From: Staphylococcus aureus
GTDB lineage: Bacteria > Bacillota > Bacilli > Staphylococcales > Staphylococcaceae
Direction: 5' to 3'
DNA: 64,000 bases
Assembly: GCF_001027105.1 (NCBI RefSeq)
Contig: NZ_CP011526.1
Coordinates: forward strand, 124,001 to 188,000
Made by a program: the position numbers and the translations under genes. The notes beneath the pieces were generated by a model, which made no database searches, was not told where the DNA came from, and was given only the letters and a program-made list of their open reading frames with translations. Shown one piece after another: positions 39,289 to 49,475 of this stretch (positions are counted from its first letter, which is position 1; each line of letters begins with the position of its first letter).

Positions 39289-39313
39289 CCCCCTCAACAT
39301 GATCGAAGGGGGG
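39289..39313 (-). terminator. Intrinsic terminator after the isochorismatase gene
   Basis: On the reverse strand CCCCC pairs with GGGGG over a 14-base loop, followed by ATCTTTATTT. Confidence 0.75.
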
Positions 39314-39323
39314 AAGTATATGT

Positions 39324-39881
39324 TTAGTTCAATATATTTAGAAAGTCGTTTGTAGTTATTGTTTGTCCCATCAATGGGAATACATTATCTATTGGAAATT
39401 GATGTAGCGTTTCGTTTTGTGCACTCATCATATCTGTAACAAAAAACTGATTGTAGTTTAATTGATAGGCATCTCGCGCTGTCGTATCTACGCCAATATG
39501 CGTTGCGACACCACCAAGAACAATCGTATCAATTCCTCGACGTCGCAATTGTAAGTCCAAATCTGTTCCTACAAATGCACTAAAATGTCGTTTGTCTATG
39601 ACAAAATCGTCATCTCTCTTGTCTAATAAATGATGGAAACGACTGTAGTCGTCGCCTTCTTTTGGTGGTAATGAGATCATTGCATTTGGTTGCAATACAT
39701 CTTTACCATCATAGAAATTCACGCGAACAAAAGCGATAAAGCCATTGTTTTTTCTAAAAACATCTATTAATTTATTAGCGTTTTGAACGACATTTTCAGC
39801 TGTATATGGGGCATAATCCATTTTAAGAATACCTTCTTGCAGGTCGATTAACACTAAAGCGGTTTTATTAAAATTAATCAT
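39324..39881 (-). CDS. Isochorismatase-family cysteine hydrolase
   Basis: A 185-residue protein of the isochorismatase-like fold. The triad is visible: Asp in ALVLIDLQEGIL, Lys in DKRHFSAFVGTDL, and the position usually holding Cys in LGGVATHIGVDTTARDA. Here that position reads A-T-H, so the nucleophilic Cys expected in GVATDICV-type motifs is not present. It may therefore be a Cys-less member such as the isochorismatase-type (non-covalent) enzymes rather than a nicotinamidase. No menaquinone or siderophore genes adjoin it. Substrate unknown. Confidence 0.78.
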   Translation of the reverse strand: MINFNKTALVLIDLQEGILKMDYAPYTAENVVQNANKLIDVFRKNNGFIAFVRVNFYDGKDVLQPNAMISLPPKEGDDYSRFHHLLDKRDDDFVIDKRHFSAFVGTDLDLQLRRRGIDTIVLGGVATHIGVDTTARDAYQLNYNQFFVTDMMSAQNETLHQFPIDNVFPLMGQTITTNDFLNILN

Positions 39882-39947
39882 CTTATATCAGAGTCCTATT
39901 CGTTTAATAAAGTATTCGCTTAAACTTATACCCTGTATACGATGAAA

Positions 39948-41588
39948 TTATTTATTTTGTTGTGAAAAAGCTTTAGCGATATCGATGAGTTTCTTCGGTG
40001 CGTCTTCGACAGCCATTTTGACTTCGACAAAATGCATCACATCGGGATGACCATTAATTGCATTAAACGTGTCTTGTAAATCTTTTGATGATTCAACGTC
40101 ATGAATTTCAACATTTTTACCACCAAATACAGCTGGTAAAGCTTTATAATCCCACATGTGAATTTCATTATAAGGTTCATACATGCCGTGAATAAGTCGT
40201 TCTACCGTATAGCCGTCATTATTAATCACAAATAATACCGGTTTAATATGCTGTCTAATCATAGTTGAAATAGCTTGAACAGTTAGTTGCAATGAGCCAT
40301 CACCAATTAATAATAAGTTACGACGATCTTTGTCTGCTAATTGTGAACCTAATGTTGCAGGTAATGTATAGCCGATAGAACCCCATAACGGTTGCCCTAT
40401 AAAAGTATTGTTTTTGTATAATGCTAAATCATAAGCACCAAAGAATGATGTACCTTGATCAGCAATGATGACATCATTTGGTTTTAAGAAATTTTGCATC
40501 ATTTTAAAATAAGTTTGTTGTGTTAATGGTTCTGTGCCAACAGTATAATCGGGTGATGTTGGACGATGATACGCAGGGAACGTTGCGTTATTCGTATATG
40601 AAATATTGGATAACTGTTTTAACAATGATGGTAGAGATATTTCATCATTTGTAACATCGTCAATTTTGATATTGTGATGATTTAACATAACGACATCATC
40701 GATATTGAATTGGTATGAAAAACCTGCTGTTGCTGAATCTGTTAATTTGGCTCCAATATTTAAAATTAAATCGCTGTTGTCCACATAATCTCGTATTTTA
40801 TCTTCGGCAATTTTCCCATCGTAAATACCCATATAATATGGATTTTCCTCATTAAAAGCACCTTTTCCTAATGAAAGTTGTGCTACTGGTATCTGTGTTT
40901 GATTTACAAAATCTTCTAATTCTTGATGGAGGTGAAAACTGTTAATTTCATGTCCAGTAATGATGATAGGCTGCTTCGCTTGATGCAGTTTAGTTGCTAA
41001 TAACTCTATATATGTTGATGCATCCGTATATTTAGTTGCCGTCACTTCAAATGGTGTCGGTATCTCAATTTCAGAGATTGCGACATCGATTGGTAAATGT
41101 AAATGAACTGGGCGTCTTTCGGCGATTGCTGTATTAATTAAACGTGGTATTTCGGTTGTTGCATTTTCAGGTGTGATATAACCTTGTGCAACGGTTATAT
41201 GTGCAAACATTTTTCGATAGTCGTCAAATGTACCTTCACCAAGTGAGTGATGTACATATTTACCGCCTTGTTCAACAGCACGTGTCGGCGCACCTGTAAT
41301 CGCAATGACAGGTATGCGTTCAGCATATGAACCTGCGATACCGTTGACGGCACTTAATTCGCCAACACCAAATGTAGTAACTAATGCAGCGAGTCCATTA
41401 AGACGGGCATAACCGTCCGCTGCGTAACTTGCGTTTAATTCATTTGTATTTCCTACCCAATCTACATTGGGATTGCTGATAATATCGTCTAGAAAAGCGA
41501 GATTAAAATCACCAGGAACACCAAAAATTTTATCGACGCCTGCTCGATGAATAGCGTCAATTAAGTAAGCTCCAATGCGTTGTTTCAT
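39948..41588 (-). CDS. ipdC: IpdC-like thiamine-diphosphate 2-oxoacid decarboxylase
   Basis: ATG 41588 follows AAGGTGG and gives 546 residues; an upstream in-frame extension would run through the promoter and cre box. Domains: N-terminal Pyr domain (FGVPGDFNLAFLDDI, WVGNTNELNASYAADGYAR with the catalytic Glu), central domain, and C-terminal PP domain with the ThDP motif GDGSLQLTVQ...NNDGYTVE. It is the indolepyruvate/pyruvate decarboxylase family, converting a 2-oxoacid to the aldehyde. In staphylococci it is linked to branched-chain or aromatic aldehyde formation; exact substrate is not readable. AldA could oxidise such aldehydes. Confidence 0.9.
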   Translation of the reverse strand: MKQRIGAYLIDAIHRAGVDKIFGVPGDFNLAFLDDIISNPNVDWVGNTNELNASYAADGYARLNGLAALVTTFGVGELSAVNGIAGSYAERIPVIAITGAPTRAVEQGGKYVHHSLGEGTFDDYRKMFAHITVAQGYITPENATTEIPRLINTAIAERRPVHLHLPIDVAISEIEIPTPFEVTATKYTDASTYIELLATKLHQAKQPIIITGHEINSFHLHQELEDFVNQTQIPVAQLSLGKGAFNEENPYYMGIYDGKIAEDKIRDYVDNSDLILNIGAKLTDSATAGFSYQFNIDDVVMLNHHNIKIDDVTNDEISLPSLLKQLSNISYTNNATFPAYHRPTSPDYTVGTEPLTQQTYFKMMQNFLKPNDVIIADQGTSFFGAYDLALYKNNTFIGQPLWGSIGYTLPATLGSQLADKDRRNLLLIGDGSLQLTVQAISTMIRQHIKPVLFVINNDGYTVERLIHGMYEPYNEIHMWDYKALPAVFGGKNVEIHDVESSKDLQDTFNAINGHPDVMHFVEVKMAVEDAPKKLIDIAKAFSQQNK

Positions 41589-41624
41589 AAAAAAAGCCAC
41601 CTTTTCTCTATATTTACACTTAAA

Positions 41625-41685
41625 ATGATAGCCTCGAATATAGTGTAAGGTCAAGGAAGTTGACTTTGTTGTGAAAACGCTAACA
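41625..41685 (-). promoter_or_regulatory. ipdC promoter with upstream cre (CcpA) box
   Basis: Reverse-strand TTGACC (41649-41654) and TATCAT (41625-41630) are 18 bases apart, about 40 bp before the ipdC start. TGAAAACGCTAACA (41672-41685, forward orientation) fits the cre consensus TGWAANCGNTNWCA at every position and is centred roughly 60 bp upstream of the likely transcription start. Confidence 0.75.
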
Positions 41686-41861
41686 ATAGTGAACAATTAA
41701 TATTTTTTAGGAAATGAGTATGAAGGGGGGCTTTAATTGATGATCTTAAAATTCAAAATTTAAGGGGAGAGCGAACTATCAATGATGCTGCAAAATACAA
41801 TAGCAAAGAAAAAACAGGCGCGTCACCTTATGAAGGTATACGCACCTGTTTATAGTAAGCA

Positions 41862-43907
41862 TTATTTAGCTTCAAATAATTGATCGCCAAATGAAATGTT
41901 GCCATGTTCACCTTGTTTAAAATCAAGGTTTGTAATGTTTCCTTGTGTCACGATAATAGGCGTAATATCACTCTTTGCATGATTGCGGATGTAGTCTAAA
42001 TCAAAGTTGATTAATAAATCACCTTGTTTAACTTCTTGACCTTCCTCAACATGTAAAGTAAAGCCTTCTCCGTTTAATTTAACAGTGTCTAAACCGATGT
42101 GGATTAATAGTTCTAAACCACTATCTGATACAAGACCAATTGCATGTTTTGTTGGGAAAATCATTTGTACTTTACCGTTGAATGGTGCACGAACTTCACC
42201 TTGTGAAGGTTTGATAGCGATACCGTCACCCATCATTTTTTCGCTGAACACTTGATCAGGCACTTCTGATAATGGTGTTACTTCACCAGTTAATGGTGCA
42301 TGCACGATATGGCTCAATTCGCTTGTTGCAGATTTATCTTCTGCAACAACAACAGTTTCGTCTTTATCGTCTTCCATAGTAGTAGGATTTTCTACTACTT
42401 GACCATTCATAATCTGTTGCATTTCATGTTTGATTTGGTCAGATTTAGGACCAAAAATTGCTTGCATATTATTGCCGACTTCTAATACACCAGATGCGCC
42501 TAAATCTTTCAAACCAGGAACATCAACTTTAGATTTGTCGTTAACTTCAACACGTAGACGTGTGATACAAGCGTCTAAATGTTTAATGTTTGCTTTGCCA
42601 CCCATAGCTTCTAATACTGCATATGGTAATTCAGTTGCTGAAGCAGTAGCCGCTTGTGATTGTTTATCTTCACGACCTGGTGTTTTGTATTTTAATTTTA
42701 CAATTAAGAATCGGAATACGAAGTAGTAAATAACTGCGTATACAAGACCTACAGGAATGACTAACCACCATTGTGTCTTATTAGGTAGTATACCGAGTAA
42801 GAAGTAGTCGATGAAACCACCTGAGAATGTATAACCTAGATGAAGATCTAATAAGTACAATGTTAAGAATGATAAACCATCAAGTACTGCGTGAATAAAG
42901 AATAATAATGGTGCTACAAATAAGAATGAGAATTCTAATGGTTCTGTAATACCAGTTAAGAATGATGTTAAAGCAGCAGAACCCATTAAACCTGCTACTA
43001 CTTTCTTATTTTCAGGTTTAGCTGTGTGATAAATTGCTAAAGCTGCTGCAGGTAAACCGAACATCATAACAGGGAATTCACCTTGCATGAATTTACCAGC
43101 TGTCAAATGTGCGCCTTCACGAATTTGTTCGATAAAGATACGTTGGTCACCGTGAATAATTTCACCAGCTGCATTTTTCCATGAACCAAACTCGAACCAG
43201 AACGGTGCGTGGAAAATGTGATGTAGACCGAATGGAATTAATAAACGCTTGATGAAACCAAATAAGAATACGGCAACACCAGTATTTGAATCTAATAATC
43301 CTGTACTGAATGCATTTAATCCTGATTGAATCGTTGGCCAAATTAATGCCATTGGGAATGCTAAAATAAATGATGTTGTAGCCATCATAATAGGTACGAA
43401 ACGCTTACCAGCGAAGAAACCTAAATAAGATGGTAAGTTAATGTTATAGAACTTGTTATAACACCAAGCTGCCAGGGCCCCGATTATAATACCGCCGAAC
43501 ACACCTGTTTGTAATGTTGGGATACCTAAAATGCTAGCGTAACCACTCGCTGGATCACCAATATTCTTAGGTGTAACTTGTAAAAAGTCGCCCATTGTTT
43601 TGTTCATGATTATGTAACCGACGAATGCTGCGATAGCTGCTACGCCATCACCGCCAGCTAATCCGATTGCGACACCTAATGCGAAAATCATAGGCAAGTT
43701 ATCAAAAATGATACCACCAGCACCTGTCATTAATTTAGCGACAGTTTGTACGCCACCATTTTGTATAAACGGCAAGTAGTGTTGTAATGATTCACCTTGC
43801 ATAGCTGTACCGATAGCTAATAACAGACCAGCTGCTGGTAAAATCGCAACAGGTAACATTAGCGCTTTACCAATACGTTGCAATTGACCGAAAAGTTTCT
43901 TCCTCAC
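41862..43907 (-). CDS. ptsG: PtsG (GlcA), glucose-specific PTS enzyme IICBA
   Basis: GTG 43907 lies after TTGGAGGTTGG and yields 681 residues, the family length. Order: EIIC membrane domain (~1-400; [15 protein letters not shown] and [12 protein letters not shown] motifs), EIIB with phosphocysteine Cys447 in [10 protein letters not shown], and EIIA with phosphohistidine His603 in [10 protein letters not shown]. It imports and phosphorylates glucose. It is divergent from mupG. Its mRNA leader carries a RAT/terminator pair (43950-44032), so expression depends on the antiterminator GlcT. Confidence 0.94.
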   Translation of the reverse strand: MRKKLFGQLQRIGKALMLPVAILPAAGLLLAIGTAMQGESLQHYLPFIQNGGVQTVAKLMTGAGGIIFDNLPMIFALGVAIGLAGGDGVAAIAAFVGYIIMNKTMGDFLQVTPKNIGDPASGYASILGIPTLQTGVFGGIIIGALAAWCYNKFYNINLPSYLGFFAGKRFVPIMMATTSFILAFPMALIWPTIQSGLNAFSTGLLDSNTGVAVFLFGFIKRLLIPFGLHHIFHAPFWFEFGSWKNAAGEIIHGDQRIFIEQIREGAHLTAGKFMQGEFPVMMFGLPAAALAIYHTAKPENKKVVAGLMGSAALTSFLTGITEPLEFSFLFVAPLLFFIHAVLDGLSFLTLYLLDLHLGYTFSGGFIDYFLLGILPNKTQWWLVIPVGLVYAVIYYFVFRFLIVKLKYKTPGREDKQSQAATASATELPYAVLEAMGGKANIKHLDACITRLRVEVNDKSKVDVPGLKDLGASGVLEVGNNMQAIFGPKSDQIKHEMQQIMNGQVVENPTTMEDDKDETVVVAEDKSATSELSHIVHAPLTGEVTPLSEVPDQVFSEKMMGDGIAIKPSQGEVRAPFNGKVQMIFPTKHAIGLVSDSGLELLIHIGLDTVKLNGEGFTLHVEEGQEVKQGDLLINFDLDYIRNHAKSDITPIIVTQGNITNLDFKQGEHGNISFGDQLFEAK

Positions 43908-43949
43908 TTGTCCAACCTCCAAAGTTGTATTTATTATTTAAGATTCAAT

Positions 43950-44011
43950 AAAAAAAGACACGAGCAAATAGACTGTGTTGGTAACCATCACAGCTTAATT
44001 TAACTCATGCC
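43950..44011 (-). terminator. Leader terminator of ptsG
   Basis: On the reverse strand GGCATGAG (44004-44011) pairs with CTCGTGTC (43957-43964), enclosing a CTGTG/CACAG hairpin, followed by seven Ts. It lies about 45 bp before the ptsG start, in the untranslated leader. Confidence 0.85.
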
Positions 44012-44032
44012 TAATCTTACTTAGTAACACGT
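44002..44032 (-). promoter_or_regulatory. RAT (ribonucleic antiterminator) for GlcT in the ptsG leader
   Basis: The reverse-strand sequence begins ACGTGTTACTAAG and ends TTAGGCATGAGTT. It resembles the RAT element of Bacillus ptsG (ACGTGTTACTGAT...AGGCATGAGT) and overlaps the 5' arm of the terminator, so binding of a BglG/GlcT-type protein would stop terminator formation. Recognition is from memory of the family; glcT itself is not in the window. Confidence 0.8.
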
Positions 44033-44147
44033 TGGTGTATGTAATTAATGTAAAAGAAGCAATTGACTAAGTAGTATATAAAACTGATACGTTAGTTTAT
44101 CTAGCTTACCATCACATCTTATTGAATCTTATTTGTTTGCGACTCCT

Positions 44148-44177
44148 ATTTTAGCATGGTGAAGTATGCGTTTTCAA
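44148..44177 (-). promoter_or_regulatory. ptsG promoter
   Basis: Reverse-strand TTGAAA (44172-44177) and TAAAAT (44148-44153), 18-base spacer. This gives a leader of about 235 bases containing the RAT and terminator. Confidence 0.7.
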
Positions 44178-44268
44178 TACAATTATTAAATTCAATTTCA
44201 AATCTCTTAATTGTTCACAGATTATTATTAAAACATAATATAAGATAATCCTGAATAAAATGTATAAA

Positions 44269-44408
44269 AGTTATTGTAATAATCCAGCAGTAGCAGCTAT
44301 TATCAGCACTTAAAAGAAAGGATAATCTTTGATGGTGTAATAATTAACTTGTGACAGAAATATGTAAGATTATTACAATGAACAGGCTTTAACTGATTAA
44401 TATTGTAA
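44269..44408. repeat. Three ATTGTAAT repeats upstream of mupG, candidate operators
   Basis: ATTGTAATAATC at 44273-44284 recurs exactly in inverse orientation at 44368-44379, and ATTGTAAT again at 44402-44409 where it covers the -35 element TTGTAA. Two further bases match around the first two copies. Spacing and orientation suggest binding sites for a dimeric regulator, with MurR (RpiR family, encoded in this operon) the obvious candidate. Not an established site. Confidence 0.5.
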
Positions 44409-44444
44409 TGTGTTTTCTCTTATAGTAAAATGTAAGCGATTACA
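44403..44444 (+). promoter_or_regulatory. mupG-murQPR promoter with cre box
   Basis: TTGTAA (44403-44408) and TAAAAT (44426-44431) are 17 bases apart. TGTAAGCGATTACA (44431-44444) is a perfect match to the cre consensus and sits on the expected transcription start, so CcpA should repress the operon when glucose is present. Confidence 0.8.
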
Positions 44445-44492
44445 CAACTCAACTATATTTTCCTAATAATTATATTGTTAAGGAGGGCTACT

Positions 44493-45548
44493 TTGACAGG
44501 CTTTTCAGTGTATTTAGGACAACCTTTAGATGAAGCGTATATTAAGCGAATGATTAAACAAGGTTACCAAATGATTTTTACATCTGTACAAATACCAGAA
44601 GAAGATGACGAGACAAAATATCATTATTTCACAAAACTACTCAATTTATTAAAACATGAACAAGTGACTTACCTCATAGATGCTAATCCATCTATTTTAA
44701 CACCATCTTTTTATGACCATCTTCGACAATATGATGCACAATTTATGATTCGTATCGATCATAGTACATCAATTGAGGCAATCGAAGCGATAATGGCACA
44801 GGGTTTAAAGTGCTGTTTGAATGCAAGTATTATTTCCCGGGAATTGTTAACAAGCTTACATCAACAATTGAATGATTTTACATTACTTTCATTTTGTCAT
44901 AACTATTATCCAAGACCAGATACGGGATTATCTGTTGACTTGGTCAATAAGAAAAATGAACTCATTTATCAATTTAATCCAAAGGCACAAATATATGGTT
45001 TTATTGTAGGGAGTGATTTGCGAGGTCCTTTGCATAAAGGCTTGCCAACAATTGAAGCAACGAGACATAGTCATCCTGTCGTTGCAGCTAAATTATTACA
45101 AGAAACTGGTGTATCTGAAGTGTTAGTTGGAGACTCATTGATTGAAATGAGGCAGGCAAAACAACTTATAGATTTTTGCAAGCATAGGCATTTCACGTTA
45201 TGTATTGAAGAAGTGTTTGATACGACAGTGACTTACCTTTTCGATATGTGTCATAAAGTACGCCCGGATAATCCGGAAAATGTCATTCGTTCGGAAACGT
45301 CAAGACAAATATGTCCACATTCGATTCAACCACAGTTTACGACGCAACGACGCATTGGTTCAGTAACCGTTGATAATTTGAATAACGGACGTTATCAAGG
45401 CGAAATGCAAATTGTGAGACAAACGCTTAGTGCACATGACAATGTGAATGTTGTTGCACAAATTATTAAAGAAGACTTACCACTGTTAAGTTGTATCGAG
45501 CCGAATGATACATTTGATTTTCAAAAAACTAGGGAGTGTAAGAAGTGA
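44493..45548 (+). CDS. mupG: MupG, 6-phospho-N-acetylmuramidase (DUF871 family)
   Basis: TTG 44493 follows AAGGAGGG by about 6 bases and gives 351 residues; the frame extends upstream only through the ribosome binding site. The protein has an N-terminal TIM-barrel-like part ([42 protein letters not shown]) and a C-terminal small domain. In S. aureus this enzyme hydrolyses MurNAc-6P-GlcNAc, brought in and phosphorylated by MurP, to MurNAc-6P and GlcNAc. First gene of the operon; its stop overlaps the murQ start (TGATG). Confidence 0.93.
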
Positions 45549-46444
45549 TGGAAAATAGTACGACCGAAGCGCGTAATGAAGCGACGATGCATCTTGATGA
45601 AATGACTGTGGAAGAGGCTTTAATTACGATGAATAAAGAAGATCAGCAAGTCCCGTTAGCAGTTCGAAAGGCAATACCACAATTGACAAAAGTAATTAAA
45701 AAAACAATTGCACAGTATAAAAAGGGTGGACGATTGATTTATATCGGTGCAGGTACAAGTGGAAGGTTGGGTGTCTTAGATGCAGCGGAGTGTGTACCTA
45801 CATTCAATACTGACCCTCATGAAATTATAGGTATTATTGCTGGTGGACAACATGCTATGACGATGGCTGTAGAAGGTGCGGAAGATCACAAAAAATTAGC
45901 GGAAGAAGATTTGAAAAATATAGATTTAACATCAAAAGATGTCGTTATAGGAATTGCCGCGAGTGGCAAAACGCCATATGTTATAGGCGGTTTAACATTT
46001 GCTAACACAATCGGTGCTACAACAGTATCTATTTCATGCAATGAACATGCAGTTATAAGTGAAATTGCGCAGTATCCAGTAGAAGTTAAAGTTGGTCCAG
46101 AAGTATTAACTGGTTCAACACGTTTAAAGTCTGGTACAGCACAAAAGTTAATTTTAAATATGATTTCAACCATCACAATGGTTGGTGTCGGAAAAGTTTA
46201 CGATAACCTCATGATTGATGTTAAAGCAACCAATCAAAAACTGATCGACCGTTCAGTGCGTATTATTCAAGAAATATGTGCTATCACATATGATGAAGCA
46301 ATGGCGTTATATCAGGTATCTGAGCATGATGTGAAAGTTGCGACAGTTATGGGTATGTGTGGCATTTCTAAGGAAGAAGCAACAAGACGGTTATTAAACA
46401 ATGGTGACATTGTTAAACGAGCAATCAGAGATAGACAACCTTAG
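45548..46444 (+). CDS. murQ: MurQ, N-acetylmuramic acid 6-phosphate etherase
   Basis: ATG 45548 gives 298 residues; an in-frame GTG one codon earlier is less likely. SIS-domain lyase: [20 protein letters not shown], the [13 protein letters not shown] segment with the catalytic Glu, [11 protein letters not shown], and [14 protein letters not shown]. It splits the lactyl ether of MurNAc-6P to give GlcNAc-6P and D-lactate, feeding amino-sugar metabolism. Translation is coupled to mupG; murP follows by 11 bp. Confidence 0.95.
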
Positions 46445-46455
46445 GAGGGATTTAA

Positions 46456-47910
46456 ATGACCAAAGAACAACAACTTGCAGAACGAATTATTGCTGCAGTA
46501 GGTGGTATGGATAATATAGATAGTGTCATGAACTGTATGACACGTGTGCGTATTAAAGTATTAGATGAGAATAAAGTAGATGACCAAGAACTAAGGCATA
46601 TTGATGGTGTCATGGGTGTTATACACGATGAACGCATTCAAGTTGTGGTTGGACCTGGTACAGTCAATAAAGTGGCTAATCATATGGCGGAATTAAGTGG
46701 TGTTAAACTAGGTGACCCAATACCACACCATCACAATGATAGTGAAAAAATGGACTATAAATCATATGCAGCTGATAAAGCAAAGGCGAATAAGGAAGCG
46801 CATAAAGCAAAACAAAAGAATGGTAAGTTGAATAAAGTATTGAAATCAATTGCCAATATCTTTATACCGTTGATTCCTGCATTTATTGGAGCTGGATTAA
46901 TTGGTGGTATTGCAGCAGTACTGAGTAACTTAATGGTGGCAGGCTATATTTCAGGTGCTTGGATTACGCAACTTATAACAGTATTTAATGTCATTAAAGA
47001 CGGTATGTTAGCATACTTAGCTATTTTCACTGGTATTAATGCGGCTAAAGAATTTGGTGCGACACCAGGACTTGGTGGCGTGATTGGTGGTACAACGTTA
47101 TTAACGGGTATTGCTGGTAAAAATATTTTAATGAATGTCTTCACTGGAGAACCATTGCAACCTGGACAAGGTGGGATTATTGGCGTTATTTTTGCCGTTT
47201 GGATTTTAAGTATTGTCGAAAAGAGATTACATAAAATTGTGCCAAATGCGATTGATATTATTGTAACGCCGACTATTGCATTGTTGATTGTAGGACTATT
47301 AACTATCTTTATCTTTATGCCATTAGCAGGTTTTGTTTCAGACAGTTTAGTTTCAGTAGTTAACGGAATTATTAGTATTGGTGGCGTATTTAGTGGATTT
47401 ATCATTGGTGCAAGCTTCCTACCGTTAGTTATGTTAGGGCTTCATCATATTTTTACGCCAATTCATATAGAAATGATTAACCAATCAGGTGCTACTTACT
47501 TATTGCCAATTGCAGCGATGGCTGGTGCTGGACAAGTAGGTGCCGCATTAGCACTTTGGGTAAGATGTAAACGCAACACAACATTACGTAATACTTTAAA
47601 AGGTGCATTGCCAGTTGGTTTCCTAGGTATCGGAGAACCATTAATCTATGGTGTGACTTTGCCATTAGGTCGACCTTTCTTAACTGCTTGTATTGGTGGT
47701 GGTATTGGTGGCGCTGTAATAGGTGGAATTGGACATATTGGTGCCAAAGCAATAGGCCCAAGTGGTGTGTCACTATTACCATTAATCTCAGATAATATGT
47801 ATTTAGGTTATATTGCAGGATTACTTGCTGCGTATGCTGGTGGATTCGTTTGTACATATTTATTTGGAACGACAAAGGCGATGCGACAGACAGATTTGTT
47901 GGGTGATTAA
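46456..47910 (+). CDS. murP: MurP, PTS enzyme IIBC for MurNAc-GlcNAc
   Basis: A 484-residue protein with EIIB first (phosphocysteine Cys27 in [12 protein letters not shown]), a charged linker (~95-125), and an EIIC of about ten membrane segments ([14 protein letters not shown] and [13 protein letters not shown] motifs). There is no EIIA domain, so it must borrow phosphate from another EIIA such as a Glc-type protein. It imports the peptidoglycan disaccharide MurNAc-GlcNAc as its 6-phosphate. AGGAGGG precedes the start; its stop overlaps murR. Confidence 0.93.
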   Translation: MTKEQQLAERIIAAVGGMDNIDSVMNCMTRVRIKVLDENKVDDQELRHIDGVMGVIHDERIQVVVGPGTVNKVANHMAELSGVKLGDPIPHHHNDSEKMDYKSYAADKAKANKEAHKAKQKNGKLNKVLKSIANIFIPLIPAFIGAGLIGGIAAVLSNLMVAGYISGAWITQLITVFNVIKDGMLAYLAIFTGINAAKEFGATPGLGGVIGGTTLLTGIAGKNILMNVFTGEPLQPGQGGIIGVIFAVWILSIVEKRLHKIVPNAIDIIVTPTIALLIVGLLTIFIFMPLAGFVSDSLVSVVNGIISIGGVFSGFIIGASFLPLVMLGLHHIFTPIHIEMINQSGATYLLPIAAMAGAGQVGAALALWVRCKRNTTLRNTLKGALPVGFLGIGEPLIYGVTLPLGRPFLTACIGGGIGGAVIGGIGHIGAKAIGPSGVSLLPLISDNMYLGYIAGLLAAYAGGFVCTYLFGTTKAMRQTDLLGD

Positions 47911-48788
47911 TGATGACAAATATTTTATATCGCATTGATAAGCAGTTGAGTGATTTTACGAAGACAGAAAAGATAATCGCTGATTACATTTTAAAGAATC
48001 CACATAAAATCATTGATATGACTGTGAATGATTTGGCAGATGTTACGAATGTTAGTACAGCATCAATTGTTAGATTTAGTCGGAAAATGACACATCAAGG
48101 TTTTCAAGAGCTAAAGATTGCGATATCTCGATACTTACCCGAAGATATTGCAACCAATCCACATTTAGAATTGATTGAAAATGAATCTGTAGAAACTTTG
48201 AAAAATAAAATGATTGCTAGAGCAACGAATACGATGCGATTTGTAGCTACTAATATTATGGATGCGCAAATTGATGCAATTTGTGATGTGTTGAAAAATG
48301 CCAGGACAATATTTTTATTTGGATTTGGCGCATCGAGTTTGACTATTGGTGATCTTTTTCAAAAGTTATCTCGTATTGGCTTAAATGTCAGGTTATTACA
48401 TGAAACGCATTTACTTGTGTCAACATTTGCGACGCATGATGATAGAGATTGCATGATTTTTGTGACGAATCAAGGTAGTCATAGTGAATTGCAGTCAATT
48501 GCACAGGTGGCCACACATTACAGTATTCCCATCATAACTATATCTAGTACAGCTAATAATCCAGTGGCTCAAATTGCAGACTATGCATTGATTTATGGCA
48601 GAACTGATGAAAATGAAATGCGTATGGCGGCTACAACGTCACTATTTGCACAGTTATTCACGGTAGATATATTGTACTATCGATTTGTAGCATTAAATTA
48701 TCATGCGATTCTAGATTGTATAACCCAATCGAAAATGGCACTTGATAATTACAGGAAGCATCTTGCGACGATAGATTTTAAACATTAG
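47910..48788 (+). CDS. murR: MurR, RpiR-family transcriptional regulator
   Basis: A 292-residue protein (291 if the second ATG is used). N-terminal helix-turn-helix of RpiR type (FTKTEKIIADYILKN, VNDLADVTNVSTASIVRFSRKM) and a C-terminal SIS sugar-phosphate domain (IFLFGFGASSLTIGDLF, IFVTNQGSHSELQSIAQVA). Presumed to sense MurNAc-6P and control this operon. Last gene, with a terminator at 48937. Confidence 0.93.
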   Translation: MMTNILYRIDKQLSDFTKTEKIIADYILKNPHKIIDMTVNDLADVTNVSTASIVRFSRKMTHQGFQELKIAISRYLPEDIATNPHLELIENESVETLKNKMIARATNTMRFVATNIMDAQIDAICDVLKNARTIFLFGFGASSLTIGDLFQKLSRIGLNVRLLHETHLLVSTFATHDDRDCMIFVTNQGSHSELQSIAQVATHYSIPIITISSTANNPVAQIADYALIYGRTDENEMRMAATTSLFAQLFTVDILYYRFVALNYHAILDCITQSKMALDNYRKHLATIDFKH

Positions 48789-48936
48789 ATATTGTGTGCG
48801 TTCTAACATAAAGTTAGTTGCAACGTAAACAATTGAAGTTTTTGATGTGATTCAGTTGCTTGATGAAAAATTGTTGCTACAAGTTTGTAAAACTGGCATA
48901 GAGGCTATTTTGAAAATGATAAAGGCGTGACAAATT

Positions 48937-48969
48937 AAAGCAAAGTTCAGATTTGAGCTTTGCTTTTTT
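48937..48969 (+). terminator. Intrinsic terminator after murR
   Basis: AAAGCAAAG pairs with CTTTGCTTT followed by TTT, between convergent murR and the small reverse-strand membrane gene. Confidence 0.88.
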
Positions 48970-48981
48970 CATAGATGGAAA

Positions 48982-49263
48982 TTAAATGCTGAAGAATAAT
49001 TTTAATGCTAAATGAACTAATACGAAGGTGCTAAAAGCAATTATTATCAAATTAGTGATATGAATGAAATGTTTAAATCGTTTGCGTTGATTGTATTCGG
49101 GACTTTTATAGAGTAGGTAGTAGTACATAAAGAGTATGGCTGCGAACATGCCGAATATTGAAGTGAAGTTACCTACAGTGACTGCCATGTAATGATTTAA
49201 AGTTAAATAGTAACTTAGACTAATAATAAAAAATAAAATGATTTGATAGGTAATTAACACCAT
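48982..49263 (-). CDS. Small membrane protein, 93 residues
   Basis: A protein with three to four hydrophobic segments (VLITYQIILFFIISLSYYL; FTSIFGMFAAILFMYYYLL; LIIIAFSTFVLVHLALKLF) and one basic loop (YNQRKRFKHF). It is divergent from hsdR. GGAGGGACTTGA precedes ATG 49263, a good ribosome binding site. I do not recognise a family. Confidence 0.75.
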   Translation of the reverse strand: MVLITYQIILFFIISLSYYLTLNHYMAVTVGNFTSIFGMFAAILFMYYYLLYKSPEYNQRKRFKHFIHITNLIIIAFSTFVLVHLALKLFFSI

Positions 49264-49475
49264 TCAAGTCCCTCCATTAATCGTAGACAAAAAATTTATC
49301 AATGATTTGATTATTTGTATTCAAATTTTAGTATACGACTTACCTCAAAGACAAATATTAAAAGATAAGACAATAAAATTAGAATAAATTTACGTTTGAA
49401 GATAAAAAACAAACATTTTTCATTAAAGTTTATGATATATTTAGAGCAATAGAAAGTGTATGGAAGGGGATATGA

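Noticed and set aside
39049..39323. Possible T-box or amino-acid riboswitch before brnQ
   Set aside because: No T-box sequence or specifier stem was seen; a CodY-like box explains the regulation better.
46944..47405. Long reverse-strand open frame (153 codons) inside murP
   Set aside because: It is antisense to a clear PTS transporter, low in charged residues because it mirrors membrane codons, and has no ribosome binding site.
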